The notes: generated by a model from the letters alone, not told the origin. Numbered from the stretch's first letter, positions 1 to 8,007 are shown. The stretch: 39,822 nucleotides of DNA from Bacillus sp. ISL-55 (GCF_018613155.1 NZ_JAGGQU010000008.1:156101-195922), one strand, 5' to 3'. A program made the numbers and translations.

Positions 1-4
1 GAGA

Positions 5-150
5 ATAATGTGCGGATAAATCGTGAGGGAAGAGAATTATCGTCACAAAAAAGAGGATAATGTGCGGATAATCCGGTTGGTAAGGAAATTATCGTCACAA
101 AAAAGAGGATAATGTGCGGATAAATCGGTAGGGAAGAGAATTATCGTCAC
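5..150. repeat. Tandem array, 52-bp unit with inverted half-motifs (three units)
   Basis: Three units repeat with an exact 52-bp period. GTGCGGATAA is at 10, 62 and 114, and its near-inverse TTATCGTCAC is at 37, 89 and 141. Half-motif centres alternate 27 and 25 bp apart. The stretch of about 10 bases after each GTGCGGATAA varies between units. The array lies just beyond the terminator of the minus-strand tautomerase gene and may continue left of the window. The geometry matches the unrelated array at 19236-19640. Confidence 0.9.
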
Positions 151-154
151 ATAA

Positions 155-185
155 AAGAAAAAAGCCCAGAATCCTCTGAGCTTTT
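155..185 (-). terminator. Rho-independent terminator of the tautomerase gene
   Basis: Read on the minus strand, bases 185-175 pair with 170-160 (11 bp, one G-T pair) around a 4-base loop. The stem runs into a T-rich stretch. It lies 15 bases past the stop codon of the minus-strand gene. Confidence 0.85.
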
Positions 186-199
186 AGTCCATTCTCATT

Positions 200-385
200 C
201 TATTCGTCACTCAACCGCTTGCCTGCTACACCATAGTGGTTTTTCGTCATTTCCTCGATGAACACGACGACTTTTTCTTTAGGTGCGCCGGTTGTTTCGC
301 TGACAGCGTGTGTTACTTTTTCTACTAGTGCTTTCTTTTGGTCCTCTGAGCGTCCTTCAAGCATTTTTACTGTTACGTATGGCAT
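200..385 (-). CDS. ywhB: 4-oxalocrotonate tautomerase family protein, YwhB-like
   Basis: This is a small tautomerase of the 4-OT family, which uses an N-terminal proline as catalytic base for keto-enol isomerisation. It is 61 codons long, typical of the family, and begins MPYVTVKMLEGR. Once the initiator Met is removed, Pro1 and Arg11 fall at the expected active-site positions. An in-frame ATG two codons upstream (391) is rejected: it would hide the proline and sits only 2 bases from the AAGGAGG ribosome site, whereas the chosen ATG is 8 bases away. The residues resemble B. subtilis YwhB closely. The gene is divergent from ywhC and has its own terminator. The natural substrate is unknown. Confidence 0.9.
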   Translation of the reverse strand: MPYVTVKMLEGRSEDQKKALVEKVTHAVSETTGAPKEKVVVFIEEMTKNHYGVAGKRLSDE

Positions 386-478
386 GTGCATTGCCTCCTT
401 TGAATGGTTGATAGTTTATTCTAAATTGAGTTTTTCATAATTCGCAGAAATTCGCAAGTCCGGTAAAAGATTGTCTTT

Positions 479-507
479 TTCACATTCCAACGAGAATGGG
501 TTATACT
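479..507 (+). promoter_or_regulatory. Sigma-A promoter of ywhC
   Basis: TTCACA (479-484) and TATACT (502-507) are separated by 17 bp. Transcription would start near 514, downstream of the ATG at 510. This supports the GTG at 540 as the ywhC start. Confidence 0.6.
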
Positions 508-539
508 TTATGGAAAAGACAATAAAAGGGGAATGGAAT

Positions 540-1178
540 GTGAGCTTACCCTATTCGTTAGAGGAAATTCCGTATGTGGCTGCGGCGTTGATGATCGCTT
601 TCGCGGTTCATGAATTTGCGCACGCCTGGGTTGCGTATAAGTTTGGCGACCCGACCGCCCAGAGACAGGGACGATTGACGCTGAATCCAATCAAGCACTT
701 GGACCCGCTGGGAACAATCTTGATTTTCATAGCTGGATTCGGCTGGGCAAGACCGGTTCCGGTCAATCGATTCATGTTCAAAAATCCAAAGCTTGCCGGA
801 GTGCTCGTGTCGGTTGCCGGGCCAGTAAGCAATCTTATTCTGGTCTTTCTGGCATTCGCCATCTGGTACATATTTATGATGCTTGGATTGGCACCCGGGG
901 TTCCAGAGTTTTTCCTGGACTTCCTGAATATCTTTATCGGCCTGAATGCGATGCTCTTCATATTCAACCTGTTGCCGTTCCCGCCGCTTGATGGTTATCG
1001 GATCATCGAGGATCTGGCACCATCGGACATCAGGGCAAAAATGACCCAGTATGAAGCTTATGGATCGATCATTTTCTTGATACTTGTGATCACGCCCCTT
1101 GACCAATATACAATCCAGCCGATTTTCCACTATTTGATTCCGGCTGTGACCGATGGAATATACAATTTATTTTTCTGA
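540..1178 (+). CDS. ywhC: Site-2 protease family membrane metalloprotease, YwhC-like
   Basis: This is a polytopic membrane zinc protease of the M50 / site-2 protease family. HEFAH near residue 22 is the HExxH zinc motif inside the first membrane helix. NLLPFPPLDG near residue 146 supplies the conserved aspartate of the NPxxDG-type motif. Four to five hydrophobic segments are visible. The start is a GTG 8-9 bases after an AGGGGA ribosome site, giving 212 residues. The frame extends upstream (ATG at 510, 471), but the promoter at 479-507 puts those starts at or before the transcription start. The gene is followed 23 bases later by ywhD, probably in one transcript. No substrate can be inferred. 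Confidence 0.88.
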   Translation: MSLPYSLEEIPYVAAALMIAFAVHEFAHAWVAYKFGDPTAQRQGRLTLNPIKHLDPLGTILIFIAGFGWARPVPVNRFMFKNPKLAGVLVSVAGPVSNLILVFLAFAIWYIFMMLGLAPGVPEFFLDFLNIFIGLNAMLFIFNLLPFPPLDGYRIIEDLAPSDIRAKMTQYEAYGSIIFLILVITPLDQYTIQPIFHYLIPAVTDGIYNLFF

Positions 1179-1201
1179 TACATTTTAAGGAGGTTTCCAA
1201 C

Positions 1202-1714
1202 ATGGAAGAAAAAAAGGGCAAGAATATTGGCTTCAATATTATAAAAAATGACCCGATGGACGGCCATAAAGGCTTTGGAAAAGGTGTTCTCACACTTGAT
1301 AATGTTTCGCCGGTCATCATTGACGTGGATGCGGGCGAGGCAGCTGTAGAAGTTGGTGCGATGCACGCGCGCAGTGCAGTTGAGAAAGGAATCAAGTTTC
1401 TCCCTGACCGAAATGAAGTGCCTGATGCCAAGCTATATTGGGTAGTCTGGGTGACGATTGACAGGAAGGAAAAGGGTCCTTATTATGCAGGTGTCACAGC
1501 ATGCGAAATGACCGTCAACCGAGAAATCCGCCGTGGCTATAAATTGCTGCCAGAGCATGTGAACCGTCTTGATAAGTCGATCAAGCGCCATATTATTGTG
1601 GACCATATGGATGAAAAATCAAAACAGATTCTAGCAGATTTTCTGAAAAATCATGATCCGGGAATGTGGGAACGTTCTGAAGACAAGCTGAAGAGTGATT
1701 TATTAGCCAATTAA
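1202..1714 (+). CDS. ywhD: YwhD family protein, function unknown
   Basis: The 170-residue soluble protein matches the YwhD family of Bacillaceae. It has no signal peptide or membrane segment. The N-terminal half contains a GFGKGVLTLDNVSPVIIDVD stretch and the C-terminal part is Lys-rich. A perfect AAGGAGG lies 8 bases before the ATG. It follows ywhC directly and ends before a strong bidirectional terminator, so ywhC-ywhD is likely one unit. No biochemical role is known to me, and no catalytic motif can be read. Confidence 0.85.
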   Translation: MEEKKGKNIGFNIIKNDPMDGHKGFGKGVLTLDNVSPVIIDVDAGEAAVEVGAMHARSAVEKGIKFLPDRNEVPDAKLYWVVWVTIDRKEKGPYYAGVTACEMTVNREIRRGYKLLPEHVNRLDKSIKRHIIVDHMDEKSKQILADFLKNHDPGMWERSEDKLKSDLLAN

Positions 1715-1847
1715 TATATTTGGATAATTCTTCTAATAATTTGTCTAAATTGTGACATTTAACAGCAAGTGACAATATCTGGCTTGCTCAAATGCAATAA
1801 AAAAAGTAAACTGATAACAGCGTAAAACACATTTTATGCTAGGACGA

Positions 1848-1885
1848 GAAAAACCCCGGAGGCTTGCTTCCGGGGTTTTTCTTTT
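1848..1885. terminator. Strong bidirectional terminator between ywhD and pbpG
   Basis: A 13-bp perfect stem (1848-1860 with 1869-1881) of the form GAAAAACCCCGGA / TCCGGGGTTTTTC has T-rich flanks on both strands. It serves the convergent ywhD and pbpG genes. The 130 bases before it hold no gene that I can see. Confidence 0.93.
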
Positions 1886-1943
1886 GGGAAGTTTTATTAT
1901 AGTGAGATAATTGTTGTTGACACCGTATGGTATATAGGATGGT

Positions 1944-4007
1944 CTACAACCCGAAAATCCGTTTGTACCAAGGCTTCTTTTGCTTTTCCTTCTTAGGCTG
2001 TTCTTCCTTATGCTCTTCATGATCCAAATGATCTGTGCAGTATTCAGTAGGCTCTGTACCTGCAGCGAACAAGGTCAGCCTTTTTACCGGACATCCGTCA
2101 GCAGCGAGCTCGCCATTGGCAGGGTCAACATAGACGGCAACAGTCCCTTTTGCTGCCTTGAATTTTTTCGCAGGCTCATTATCAAGCGCTTTTTCCATAA
2201 AATCGAGCCAGATATTCTTCGCATAAGATTTCTCCACTGTCAGTTCAATCGGCTTGCCTTTATCGTACCCTGTCCAAACGGCTGAAACGAGCTGAGGAGT
2301 ATAGCCAATCATCCAGCTGTCCGTTTCGGTCGTCCCCGACTTAGCAGCATAAGGTCTTGTCATTTTTTTAATCAGCGTGCTGCCTGTTACGGAAGAATAG
2401 CCATTCAGCTTTTTATCAAAAATGCCTGTCAGCATATGGGTCATTACCGAGGCGAGTTCTGGCTTCAACACTTCTTCTTTTTCAGCCTTATACTCGTAAA
2501 TCACTTCACCTTTATGGTTTTCGACCCTCTTAATCAGTACGGGATCTACTTTTTTTCCCCCATTCGCCAGAATACTGTAGGCGTTCGCCATATCAATCAC
2601 CCTGACACCGGATGTGCCTAGGGCTAGCGAGGGTACGTTGTCCATATCCGTTTTGATTCCAAATCGTTTCGCCGTTTCAACGAGAGTTTCTTCCCCCAGG
2701 AACAGATGGGTTTTTACGGCGTAAACATTATCTGATAACGCCAGGGCCTGTGCCATCGTAATGTCATCTTCCGCATATTTATTGTTAAAATTATGCGGCG
2801 TATACTCTGAGCGTCCATCATCGAACAGGAACGTCGTCAGCTGGCTTTTCATTGTCGACGATGGAGTGAATCCATTCTCGAGTGCCGCATAATACAGGAT
2901 CGGTTTCATTGTCGACCCTGGCTGCCTGACAGCCTGCACTGCACGGTTGAACGGACTCTCTTCATAATTCTTGCCGCCGACAAGCGCAACCACATGGCCA
3001 TTTTTCGGATTCATCGCCACAAAGCCTGCCTGGATTTCTGAGTCGGAAGCAATCATTTTATCAATCGACTTTTCCGCGATTTCCTGCTGATCAAGATCAA
3101 GGGTCGTATAAACCCTTAATCCCCCAAGCGAAATGGTCCGATCATCAAAGTTCAACGAATTCTTTAGAGCATTCTGGACGGCATCCTGGAAGTATGGAGC
3201 CGCTCCAATCCTGGAATGTTGGTGTTCTCCGACAAGCTTCAGTTTTTCAATGCTCGCTTTTTGCGCGGCAAGTTCGGTGATATATCCGTTTGTCTTCATC
3301 GTGCTTAAAATGGTCCGCTGCCGATGCTTTGCTTTTTCCATTGAGGCGAAAGGAGAGTAAATGCTCGGTCCTTTCGGGATTCCCGCCAGCATGGAAGCTT
3401 CCGCCAGGGATAATTCCTTCGCGTCCTTGCCAAAATAATAACGGCTTGCTGCCTGGACCCCGTATGCACCATTGCCATAATAAATCGTATTTAGATAGCC
3501 TTCGAGGATCTCATCCTTGGAATAATTCATCTCAAGGCGCAAAGTGTAAAGCGCTTCTGTCGCCTTTCGTTTCCAAGTCTTATCATGTTCCAGATAAAGA
3601 TTCCTTGCATATTGCTGGGTGATCGTGCTCGCACCCTGAACCTTGGCCATCGCCTTCAAGTCAGCGATCGCAGCACCGGCAATCCGCTTATAATCAAACC
3701 CATTATGGGTAAAAAAGGTTTTATCCTCTATAGAAACTGTCGCATTAATTAAATGGGGTGAAATATCCTTGAGCGCTACCCAATAGCGCTTTTGGCCGGA
3801 ATGGCTCTCGCCGATCACCGTTCCGTCATCCGAGAAAAACAAAGTCGATTGTGGCACGGCGAGCGGAGGCGGACCCTGGAGCTTCGCATACCCGATCAGG
3901 GAAAAGTAGAGTACAGTCGCCAAAGCGAGTCCTGCAAGCCCGAAGAAAATCAAAGCACGCAAATATTTAATCGTCTTGCGAAACCGCTGGTCTGTCATCA
4001 GCTCCAT
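1944..4007 (-). CDS. pbpG: Class A penicillin-binding protein, PbpG-like
   Basis: This is a bifunctional peptidoglycan synthase of 687 residues. It has a short cytoplasmic N-terminus, one membrane anchor (about 18-38), a glycosyltransferase domain and a transpeptidase domain. The first domain shows Glu94 in SIEDKTFF, GASTITQQ near 125 and the ILEGYLN motif near 167. The second shows Ser365 in GSTMK, SDN at 425-427 and KSGT at 556-559. A Lys/Glu-rich tail ends the protein. The start was chosen because AGGAGG lies 7 bases upstream; an in-frame ATG 24 codons earlier has no such site. B. subtilis PbpG acts in spore germ-cell-wall synthesis in the forespore, and the position beside speE matches that gene. 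Confidence 0.93.
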   Translation of the reverse strand: MELMTDQRFRKTIKYLRALIFFGLAGLALATVLYFSLIGYAKLQGPPPLAVPQSTLFFSDDGTVIGESHSGQKRYWVALKDISPHLINATVSIEDKTFFTHNGFDYKRIAGAAIADLKAMAKVQGASTITQQYARNLYLEHDKTWKRKATEALYTLRLEMNYSKDEILEGYLNTIYYGNGAYGVQAASRYYFGKDAKELSLAEASMLAGIPKGPSIYSPFASMEKAKHRQRTILSTMKTNGYITELAAQKASIEKLKLVGEHQHSRIGAAPYFQDAVQNALKNSLNFDDRTISLGGLRVYTTLDLDQQEIAEKSIDKMIASDSEIQAGFVAMNPKNGHVVALVGGKNYEESPFNRAVQAVRQPGSTMKPILYYAALENGFTPSSTMKSQLTTFLFDDGRSEYTPHNFNNKYAEDDITMAQALALSDNVYAVKTHLFLGEETLVETAKRFGIKTDMDNVPSLALGTSGVRVIDMANAYSILANGGKKVDPVLIKRVENHKGEVIYEYKAEKEEVLKPELASVMTHMLTGIFDKKLNGYSSVTGSTLIKKMTRPYAAKSGTTETDSWMIGYTPQLVSAVWTGYDKGKPIELTVEKSYAKNIWLDFMEKALDNEPAKKFKAAKGTVAVYVDPANGELAADGCPVKRLTLFAAGTEPTEYCTDHLDHEEHKEEQPKKEKQKKPWYKRIFGL

Positions 4008-4039
4008 AATGCTTCCTCCTAAAAAAAGATAGATATTAT

Positions 4040-4069
4040 CAGTATGAAAAAAAACAGCAGGTTTTAAAC
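4040..4069 (-). promoter_or_regulatory. Candidate sigma-G (forespore) promoter of pbpG
   Basis: On the minus strand GTTTA (4069-4065) precedes CATACTG (4046-4040) with an 18-bp spacer. This is 4/5 and 6/7 to the sigma-G consensus. It sits just upstream of the ribosome site. The match is imperfect, and the expectation from B. subtilis helped the call. Confidence 0.4.
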
Positions 4070-4136
4070 ATAGAATCAAAGTTAATTAAATTTTTGCTTG
4101 CATTTTTGCTAGATTCAACTATACTTTTTCTGATGT

Positions 4137-4165
4137 TTGTATTTGTGATGTTGGGGAAGTATAAA
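4137..4165 (+). promoter_or_regulatory. Weak candidate sigma-A promoter of speE
   Basis: TTGTAT (4137-4142) and TATAAA (4160-4165) have 17-bp spacing. They would give a leader of about 110 bases before speE. Other weak pairs exist in this AT-rich region. Confidence 0.3.
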
Positions 4166-4281
4166 AAATAATATGAAAGCGTCATGCTTGCACACGATAA
4201 ATTTGGACAGTTCAGAAGTTCATAACCTGAAATTCGCCGCATCATAACGGAAATTTTTTTGCCGAAAGGAAGGAAGAAAAA

Positions 4282-5109
4282 ATGGGTCTTTGGTTTACAG
4301 AAAAGCAGACAGAAAACTTTGGTATCACTATGAAAGTGAACAAGACGTTACATACAGAACAGACTGAATTCCAGAAGCTTGATATGGTGGAGACAGAAGA
4401 GTGGGGCAATATGCTTCTTCTTGACGACATGGTCATGACTTCTGTTAAAGATGAGTTCGTTTACCACGAGATGGTTGCACACATTCCATTGTTCACTCAC
4501 CCAAATCCCGAGCATGTATTGGTTGTAGGTGGCGGTGACGGAGGCGTAATCCGTGAAGTGCTTAAGCACCCTAGCGTGAAAAAGGCTACTCTTGTTGATA
4601 TCGATGGAAAAGTAATCGAGTATTCTAAGAAATATCTGCCTGAAATCGCTGGCAAGCTTGATGACCCGCGTGTTGATGTCCAGGTTGGCGACGGCTTCAT
4701 GCATATCGCGGAAAGCGAAAACCAGTACGATGTCATCATGGTTGACTCTACTGAACCAGTCGGACCGGCAGTGAATTTGTTCACAAAAGGCTTCTACGCT
4801 GGAATTTCAAAAGCGTTGAAGGAAGACGGAATTTTCGTTGCTCAGTCTGACAACCCTTGGTTCAAGGCTGATCTCATCCGCAATGTACAGAAGGATGTTA
4901 AAGAGATCTTCCCGATCACACGCCTATACATTGCGAACATCCCAACATACCCAAGCGGAATGTGGGCGTTCACACTTGGCTCAAAGAAGCACGATCCATT
5001 GGAAGTAAGTGAAGACCGCTTCCACGACATCGAAACAAAGTACTACACGAAAGAACTTCACAAAGCCGCTTTCGTATTGCCTAAATTCGTTGGCGATCTT
5101 GTAAAATAA
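4282..5109 (+). CDS. speE: Spermidine synthase (polyamine aminopropyltransferase)
   Basis: SpeE transfers the aminopropyl group of decarboxylated S-adenosylmethionine to putrescine. The 275-residue length is usual for the Bacillus enzyme. An N-terminal beta domain (1-60) is followed by a Rossmann fold with GGGDGG at 83-88, VDIDGKV near 105 for the nucleoside, and VDSTEP with Asp155 as the catalytic and amine-binding residue. A GGAAGG ribosome site precedes the ATG. It is followed by speB across a 132-base gap with a moderate hairpin, so the two genes may be co-transcribed with attenuation. SpeB makes the putrescine that SpeE consumes. Confidence 0.96.
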   Translation: MGLWFTEKQTENFGITMKVNKTLHTEQTEFQKLDMVETEEWGNMLLLDDMVMTSVKDEFVYHEMVAHIPLFTHPNPEHVLVVGGGDGGVIREVLKHPSVKKATLVDIDGKVIEYSKKYLPEIAGKLDDPRVDVQVGDGFMHIAESENQYDVIMVDSTEPVGPAVNLFTKGFYAGISKALKEDGIFVAQSDNPWFKADLIRNVQKDVKEIFPITRLYIANIPTYPSGMWAFTLGSKKHDPLEVSEDRFHDIETKYYTKELHKAAFVLPKFVGDLVK

Positions 5110-5133
5110 TGCATTCTAGCAAAACAGACAATA

Positions 5134-5166
5134 CGGCTTCCCGGTAAATCCGGGGGCCATTTTATT
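5134..5166 (+). terminator. Moderate hairpin between speE and speB
   Basis: A GGC..CCCGG / CCGGG..GCC stem with G-T pairs and a TAAAT loop is followed by ATTTTATTG. The U-run is short, so partial read-through into speB is likely. Confidence 0.55.
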
Positions 5167-5241
5167 GTGAAAAGCGATTGAGCTATATAATTCCCGAAGT
5201 GATATGATTCGAAAAAAAACAACTTGAAAGAGGTGCTTAAT

Positions 5242-6114
5242 ATGCGTTTTGATGAAGCTTATTCTGGCAATGTGTTTATCGGCAGCCATTCTAATTATGA
5301 AGAAAGCAAGGCGGTGCTTTACGGTATGCCAATGGACTGGACAGTCAGCTACCGTCCGGGTTCACGTTTTGGACCGGCCCGCATCCGTGAGGTATCAATC
5401 GGCCTTGAGGAGTACAGCCCTTATCTTGAGCGCGAGATGGCTGATCTCAACTATTTCGATGCAGGAGATATCCCGCTGCCTTTCGGGAATCCGCAGAAGA
5501 GCATAGACCTGATTGAAGAATACGTGGACAAACTTCTGGCTGATGAGAAATTCCCGCTTGGAATGGGCGGCGAGCATTTGGTATCTTGGCCAGTCATGAA
5601 GGCAGTCGCGAAAAAATATGATGACCTTGCCATCATTCACTTTGACGCACATACGGACCTGCGTGAACACTATGAAGGCGAGCCCTTGTCCCATTCAACG
5701 CCAATCCGCAAGATTGCTGAGAAAATTGGACCGAAAAATGTTTACTCATTCGGAATCCGCTCTGGCATGAAAGAAGAATTCGATTGGGCGAAGGAAGTGG
5801 GCTTGCATATTTCCAAATTTGAAGTCCTTGAGCCTTTAAAGGAAGTATTGCCTAAGCTTGCTGGCCGTCCTGTATATGTGACGATCGACATTGATGTACT
5901 TGATCCTGCACACGCGCCTGGAACAGGAACAGTCGACGCTGGCGGAATAACGTCCAAGGAACTGCTTGCATCAATCCATGCAATCGCAAATTCTGGCGTG
6001 AACGTAGTTGGAGCAGACCTGGTAGAAGTAGCGCCAATCTACGATACATCCGAAATGACAGCCAACACAGCAAGCAAAATCATCCGTGAAATGCTGCTTG
6101 GGTTTGTAAAATAA
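5242..6114 (+). CDS. speB: Agmatinase
   Basis: Agmatinase hydrolyses agmatine to putrescine and urea and belongs to the ureohydrolase family with a binuclear Mn centre. The metal ligands are all visible: His112 (GMGGEH), Asp135, His137 and Asp139 (FDAHTD), and Asp216 and Asp218 (TIDIDVLD). Starting at the ATG after AAAGAGGTG gives 290 residues, the length I recall for B. subtilis SpeB. A GTG-like start six codons upstream overlaps the ribosome site and is less likely. The C-terminus LLGFVK also matches. It forms the arginine-agmatine-putrescine-spermidine route with speE. Confidence 0.96.
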   Translation: MRFDEAYSGNVFIGSHSNYEESKAVLYGMPMDWTVSYRPGSRFGPARIREVSIGLEEYSPYLEREMADLNYFDAGDIPLPFGNPQKSIDLIEEYVDKLLADEKFPLGMGGEHLVSWPVMKAVAKKYDDLAIIHFDAHTDLREHYEGEPLSHSTPIRKIAEKIGPKNVYSFGIRSGMKEEFDWAKEVGLHISKFEVLEPLKEVLPKLAGRPVYVTIDIDVLDPAHAPGTGTVDAGGITSKELLASIHAIANSGVNVVGADLVEVAPIYDTSEMTANTASKIIREMLLGFVK

Positions 6115-6125
6115 AACTCTTTACT

Positions 6126-6157
6126 GCTCTCTTTTTAAAAAGGGGGCGTTTTTTTTT
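6126..6157 (+). terminator. Terminator of speB
   Basis: GCTCTCTTTTT pairs with AAAAAGGGGGC using two G-T pairs, then runs into nine or more T residues. Confidence 0.8.
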
Positions 6158-6227
6158 GCGAAAAAATTAATGACCTGTTACTAATAGTTACCTTCATAGG
6201 AAGGAATATTCTGAATAATATAGAAAA

Positions 6228-6250
6228 TATAATGATTATGTAAGTAATCA
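6228..6250 (+). promoter_or_regulatory. atoE -10 element with overlapping operator-like palindrome
   Basis: TATAAT (6228-6233) lacks a good -35 at normal spacing. The perfect palindrome TGATTA-N6-TAATCA (6233-6250) begins on its last base and covers the expected transcription start. A regulator bound here would block initiation; which regulator is unknown. Confidence 0.45.
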
Positions 6251-6270
6251 CTAAAAAGGAGGTAAAAAGG

Positions 6271-7590
6271 ATGAAAACATTGGTTTCTTTTTTCAACCGC
6301 ATCATGCAACGATATTTGCCTGATCCGTTTCTATTTGTCATCATCTTAACTTTTGTTGTATTTGGATTAGGCCTTATTTTTACCGACAGCGGTCCATATC
6401 AGATGGTTCAGCATTGGGGCGGCGGATTCTGGGGCTTGCTGACGTTCTCGATGCAGATGGTGCTTGTCCTGGTTACAGGTCATGTGCTGGCGAGCAGCAA
6501 TGTCTTTAAGAAGGGACTCGGAGCACTTGCTTCACTTGCTAAATCTCCAGGACAGGCGATCGTCATTGTCACGGTTGTATCCATGATTGCCAGCTTGATT
6601 AACTGGGGATTTGGGTTGGTCATTGGAGCTCTGTTTGCCAAGGAGCTGGCGAAAAAGGTTAAAAACGTGGATTACAGGCTGTTAATTGCAAGCGCTTACG
6701 CTGGGTTCATCGTCTGGCATGGCGGTATTTCCGGTTCAATTCCACTGACAATCGCGACGGAGGGACACTTCTCGCAGGATTTAATCGGCATTATCTCGAC
6801 AGATCAGACGATTTTTGCCAACTTCAATCTTTTCATTATCTTAATCTTGCTTCTTGTATTGCCGGTTGTTAACCGCCTGATGATGCCATCGAAGGATCAA
6901 ACAGTGACGGTCGACCCTGTATTGCTGGAGAATGACGTACAGGCTGCCGCCCTCGAGCAGGGAGCAATGACGCCTGCCGAAAAGCTTGAGAACAGCAGGA
7001 TTGTTTCCTTGCTGACAGGTATTTTTGGACTTGTGTTTCTATTTTATTATTTTGCTGCAAATGGATTTAAGCTGAATCTTGATATCGTCAACTTCCTGTT
7101 CCTGTTCCTCGGCATCCTGTTCCATGGAACGCCAAAGCGTTTCCTCGAGGCGGTAGTGAACGCGGTAAAAGGAGCAAGCGGGATCATCATCCAATTCCCT
7201 TTTTACGCGGGAATCATGGGGATGATGACGGCATCTGGCCTGGCTGCCGTCATGTCAGAAGGATTCGTATCGATCTCAAATGAATTCACATTCCCATTCT
7301 TCGCCTTCCTGAGTGCGGGATTGGTCAACTTCTTCGTTCCATCGGGCGGAGGACAGTGGGCAGTCCAGGCGCCAGTCATGCTTGAAGCAGCCCAGACCCT
7401 TGGAGTATCCATCCCGAAAACAGCAATGGCCGTTGCCTGGGGCGACGCATGGACCAACCTGATCCAGCCATTCTGGGCATTGCCTGCTCTGGCGATTGCC
7501 GGACTCAAGGCAAAAGACATCATGGGATACTGTGTGTTGACTCTGATTGTTTCTGGAGTTCTTATCTCGGTTGGAATGCTATTTTTCTAA
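6271..7590 (+). CDS. atoE: Short-chain fatty acid transporter, AtoE family
   Basis: This 439-residue membrane protein has about ten to twelve hydrophobic segments and matches the short-chain fatty acid transporter (AtoE) family. Recognisable parts are the N-terminal RYLPDPFLFVIILT, the YAGFIVWHGGISGSIPL loop, and the C-terminal FVPSGGGQWAVQ and WGDAWTNLIQPFWALP. A hydrophilic loop lies near 205-240. Members carry acetoacetate, butyrate and similar acids; the actual substrate here is inferred. AAAAAGGAGG lies 9 bases before the ATG. It is monocistronic, with its own terminator and an operator-like palindrome at the promoter. It could feed the acyl-CoA block at 13-25 kb. Confidence 0.9.
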   Translation: MKTLVSFFNRIMQRYLPDPFLFVIILTFVVFGLGLIFTDSGPYQMVQHWGGGFWGLLTFSMQMVLVLVTGHVLASSNVFKKGLGALASLAKSPGQAIVIVTVVSMIASLINWGFGLVIGALFAKELAKKVKNVDYRLLIASAYAGFIVWHGGISGSIPLTIATEGHFSQDLIGIISTDQTIFANFNLFIILILLLVLPVVNRLMMPSKDQTVTVDPVLLENDVQAAALEQGAMTPAEKLENSRIVSLLTGIFGLVFLFYYFAANGFKLNLDIVNFLFLFLGILFHGTPKRFLEAVVNAVKGASGIIIQFPFYAGIMGMMTASGLAAVMSEGFVSISNEFTFPFFAFLSAGLVNFFVPSGGGQWAVQAPVMLEAAQTLGVSIPKTAMAVAWGDAWTNLIQPFWALPALAIAGLKAKDIMGYCVLTLIVSGVLISVGMLFF

Positions 7591-7601
7591 ATAGGAGATT
7601 T

Positions 7602-7630
7602 AAGGAGGAGCTGGTTGCTTCTCCTTTTTA
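7602..7630 (+). terminator. Terminator of atoE
   Basis: AAGGAGGAGC (7602-7611) pairs with GCTTCTCCTT (7617-7626) with one G-T pair, then six T residues. The repeat element at 7632 starts immediately afterwards. Confidence 0.88.
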
Positions 7631-7631
7631 C

Positions 7632-7751
7632 TGGAAAAAATCATGGGTAATTTCCAGTTTGCGAATAAATGGTGGTTTTTTGCGAATAAACCAGCTGTTT
7701 TGCGAATAAACGAGTTTTTTTTGCGAATAAACTTCGATATTTGCGAATAAA
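7632..7751 (+). repeat. Post-terminator element: 25-base TGG..CCA inverted repeat plus five phased TTGCGAATAAA copies
   Basis: Bases 7632-7656 begin TGGAAA and end TTTCCA. TTGCGAATAAA then recurs at 7659, 7680, 7700, 7721 and 7741, a spacing of 21, 20, 21 and 20 bp. The intervening 9-10 bases differ. No coding potential is seen. Confidence 0.9.
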
Positions 7752-7811
7752 AACAATGCTATTCGAAAAAAATCATGAGTGTTGCCTATCAATAGCCCAA
7801 ATTCCGGTCAG

Positions 7812-7847
7812 AAAATAAAAACTGGACAGCCAAATCGCCATCCAGTA
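7812..7847 (-). terminator. Terminator of the DUF1540 gene
   Basis: On the minus strand ACTGGA..GGC pairs with GCT..TCCAGT and is followed by TTTTTATTTT. It lies directly after the stop codon at 7855. Confidence 0.85.
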
Positions 7848-7854
7848 CCCTCAC

Positions 7855-8007
7855 TTACATCTTTTCGAATGTATCACAAATGGTTTCACGTTCATTTACT
7901 GCTTGTTTTCCGGAGTTCGCGACCACAAGGATTGAATCGGCAACACATTGATCGCCTTCAGCCCAATATTTGCAGTTTTCTACTTCGCATTTTACTTCGA
8001 TTTTCAT
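7855..8007 (-). CDS. DUF1540 family small cysteine-rich protein
   Basis: A 50-codon gene is read on the minus strand. It starts at an ATG 8 bases after a perfect AAGGAGG and ends before its own terminator. The protein begins MKIEVKCEVENCKYW and carries four cysteines at 7, 12, 21 and 44 in the C-x4-C-x8-C-x22-C layout of DUF1540, with the family's YW and CDTF residues. The cysteines suggest metal binding, which is inference. It is soluble with no signal peptide. The complete signals (ribosome site, family motif, terminator) make it a secure gene despite its size. Function is unknown. Confidence 0.88.
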   Translation of the reverse strand: MKIEVKCEVENCKYWAEGDQCVADSILVVANSGKQAVNERETICDTFEKM

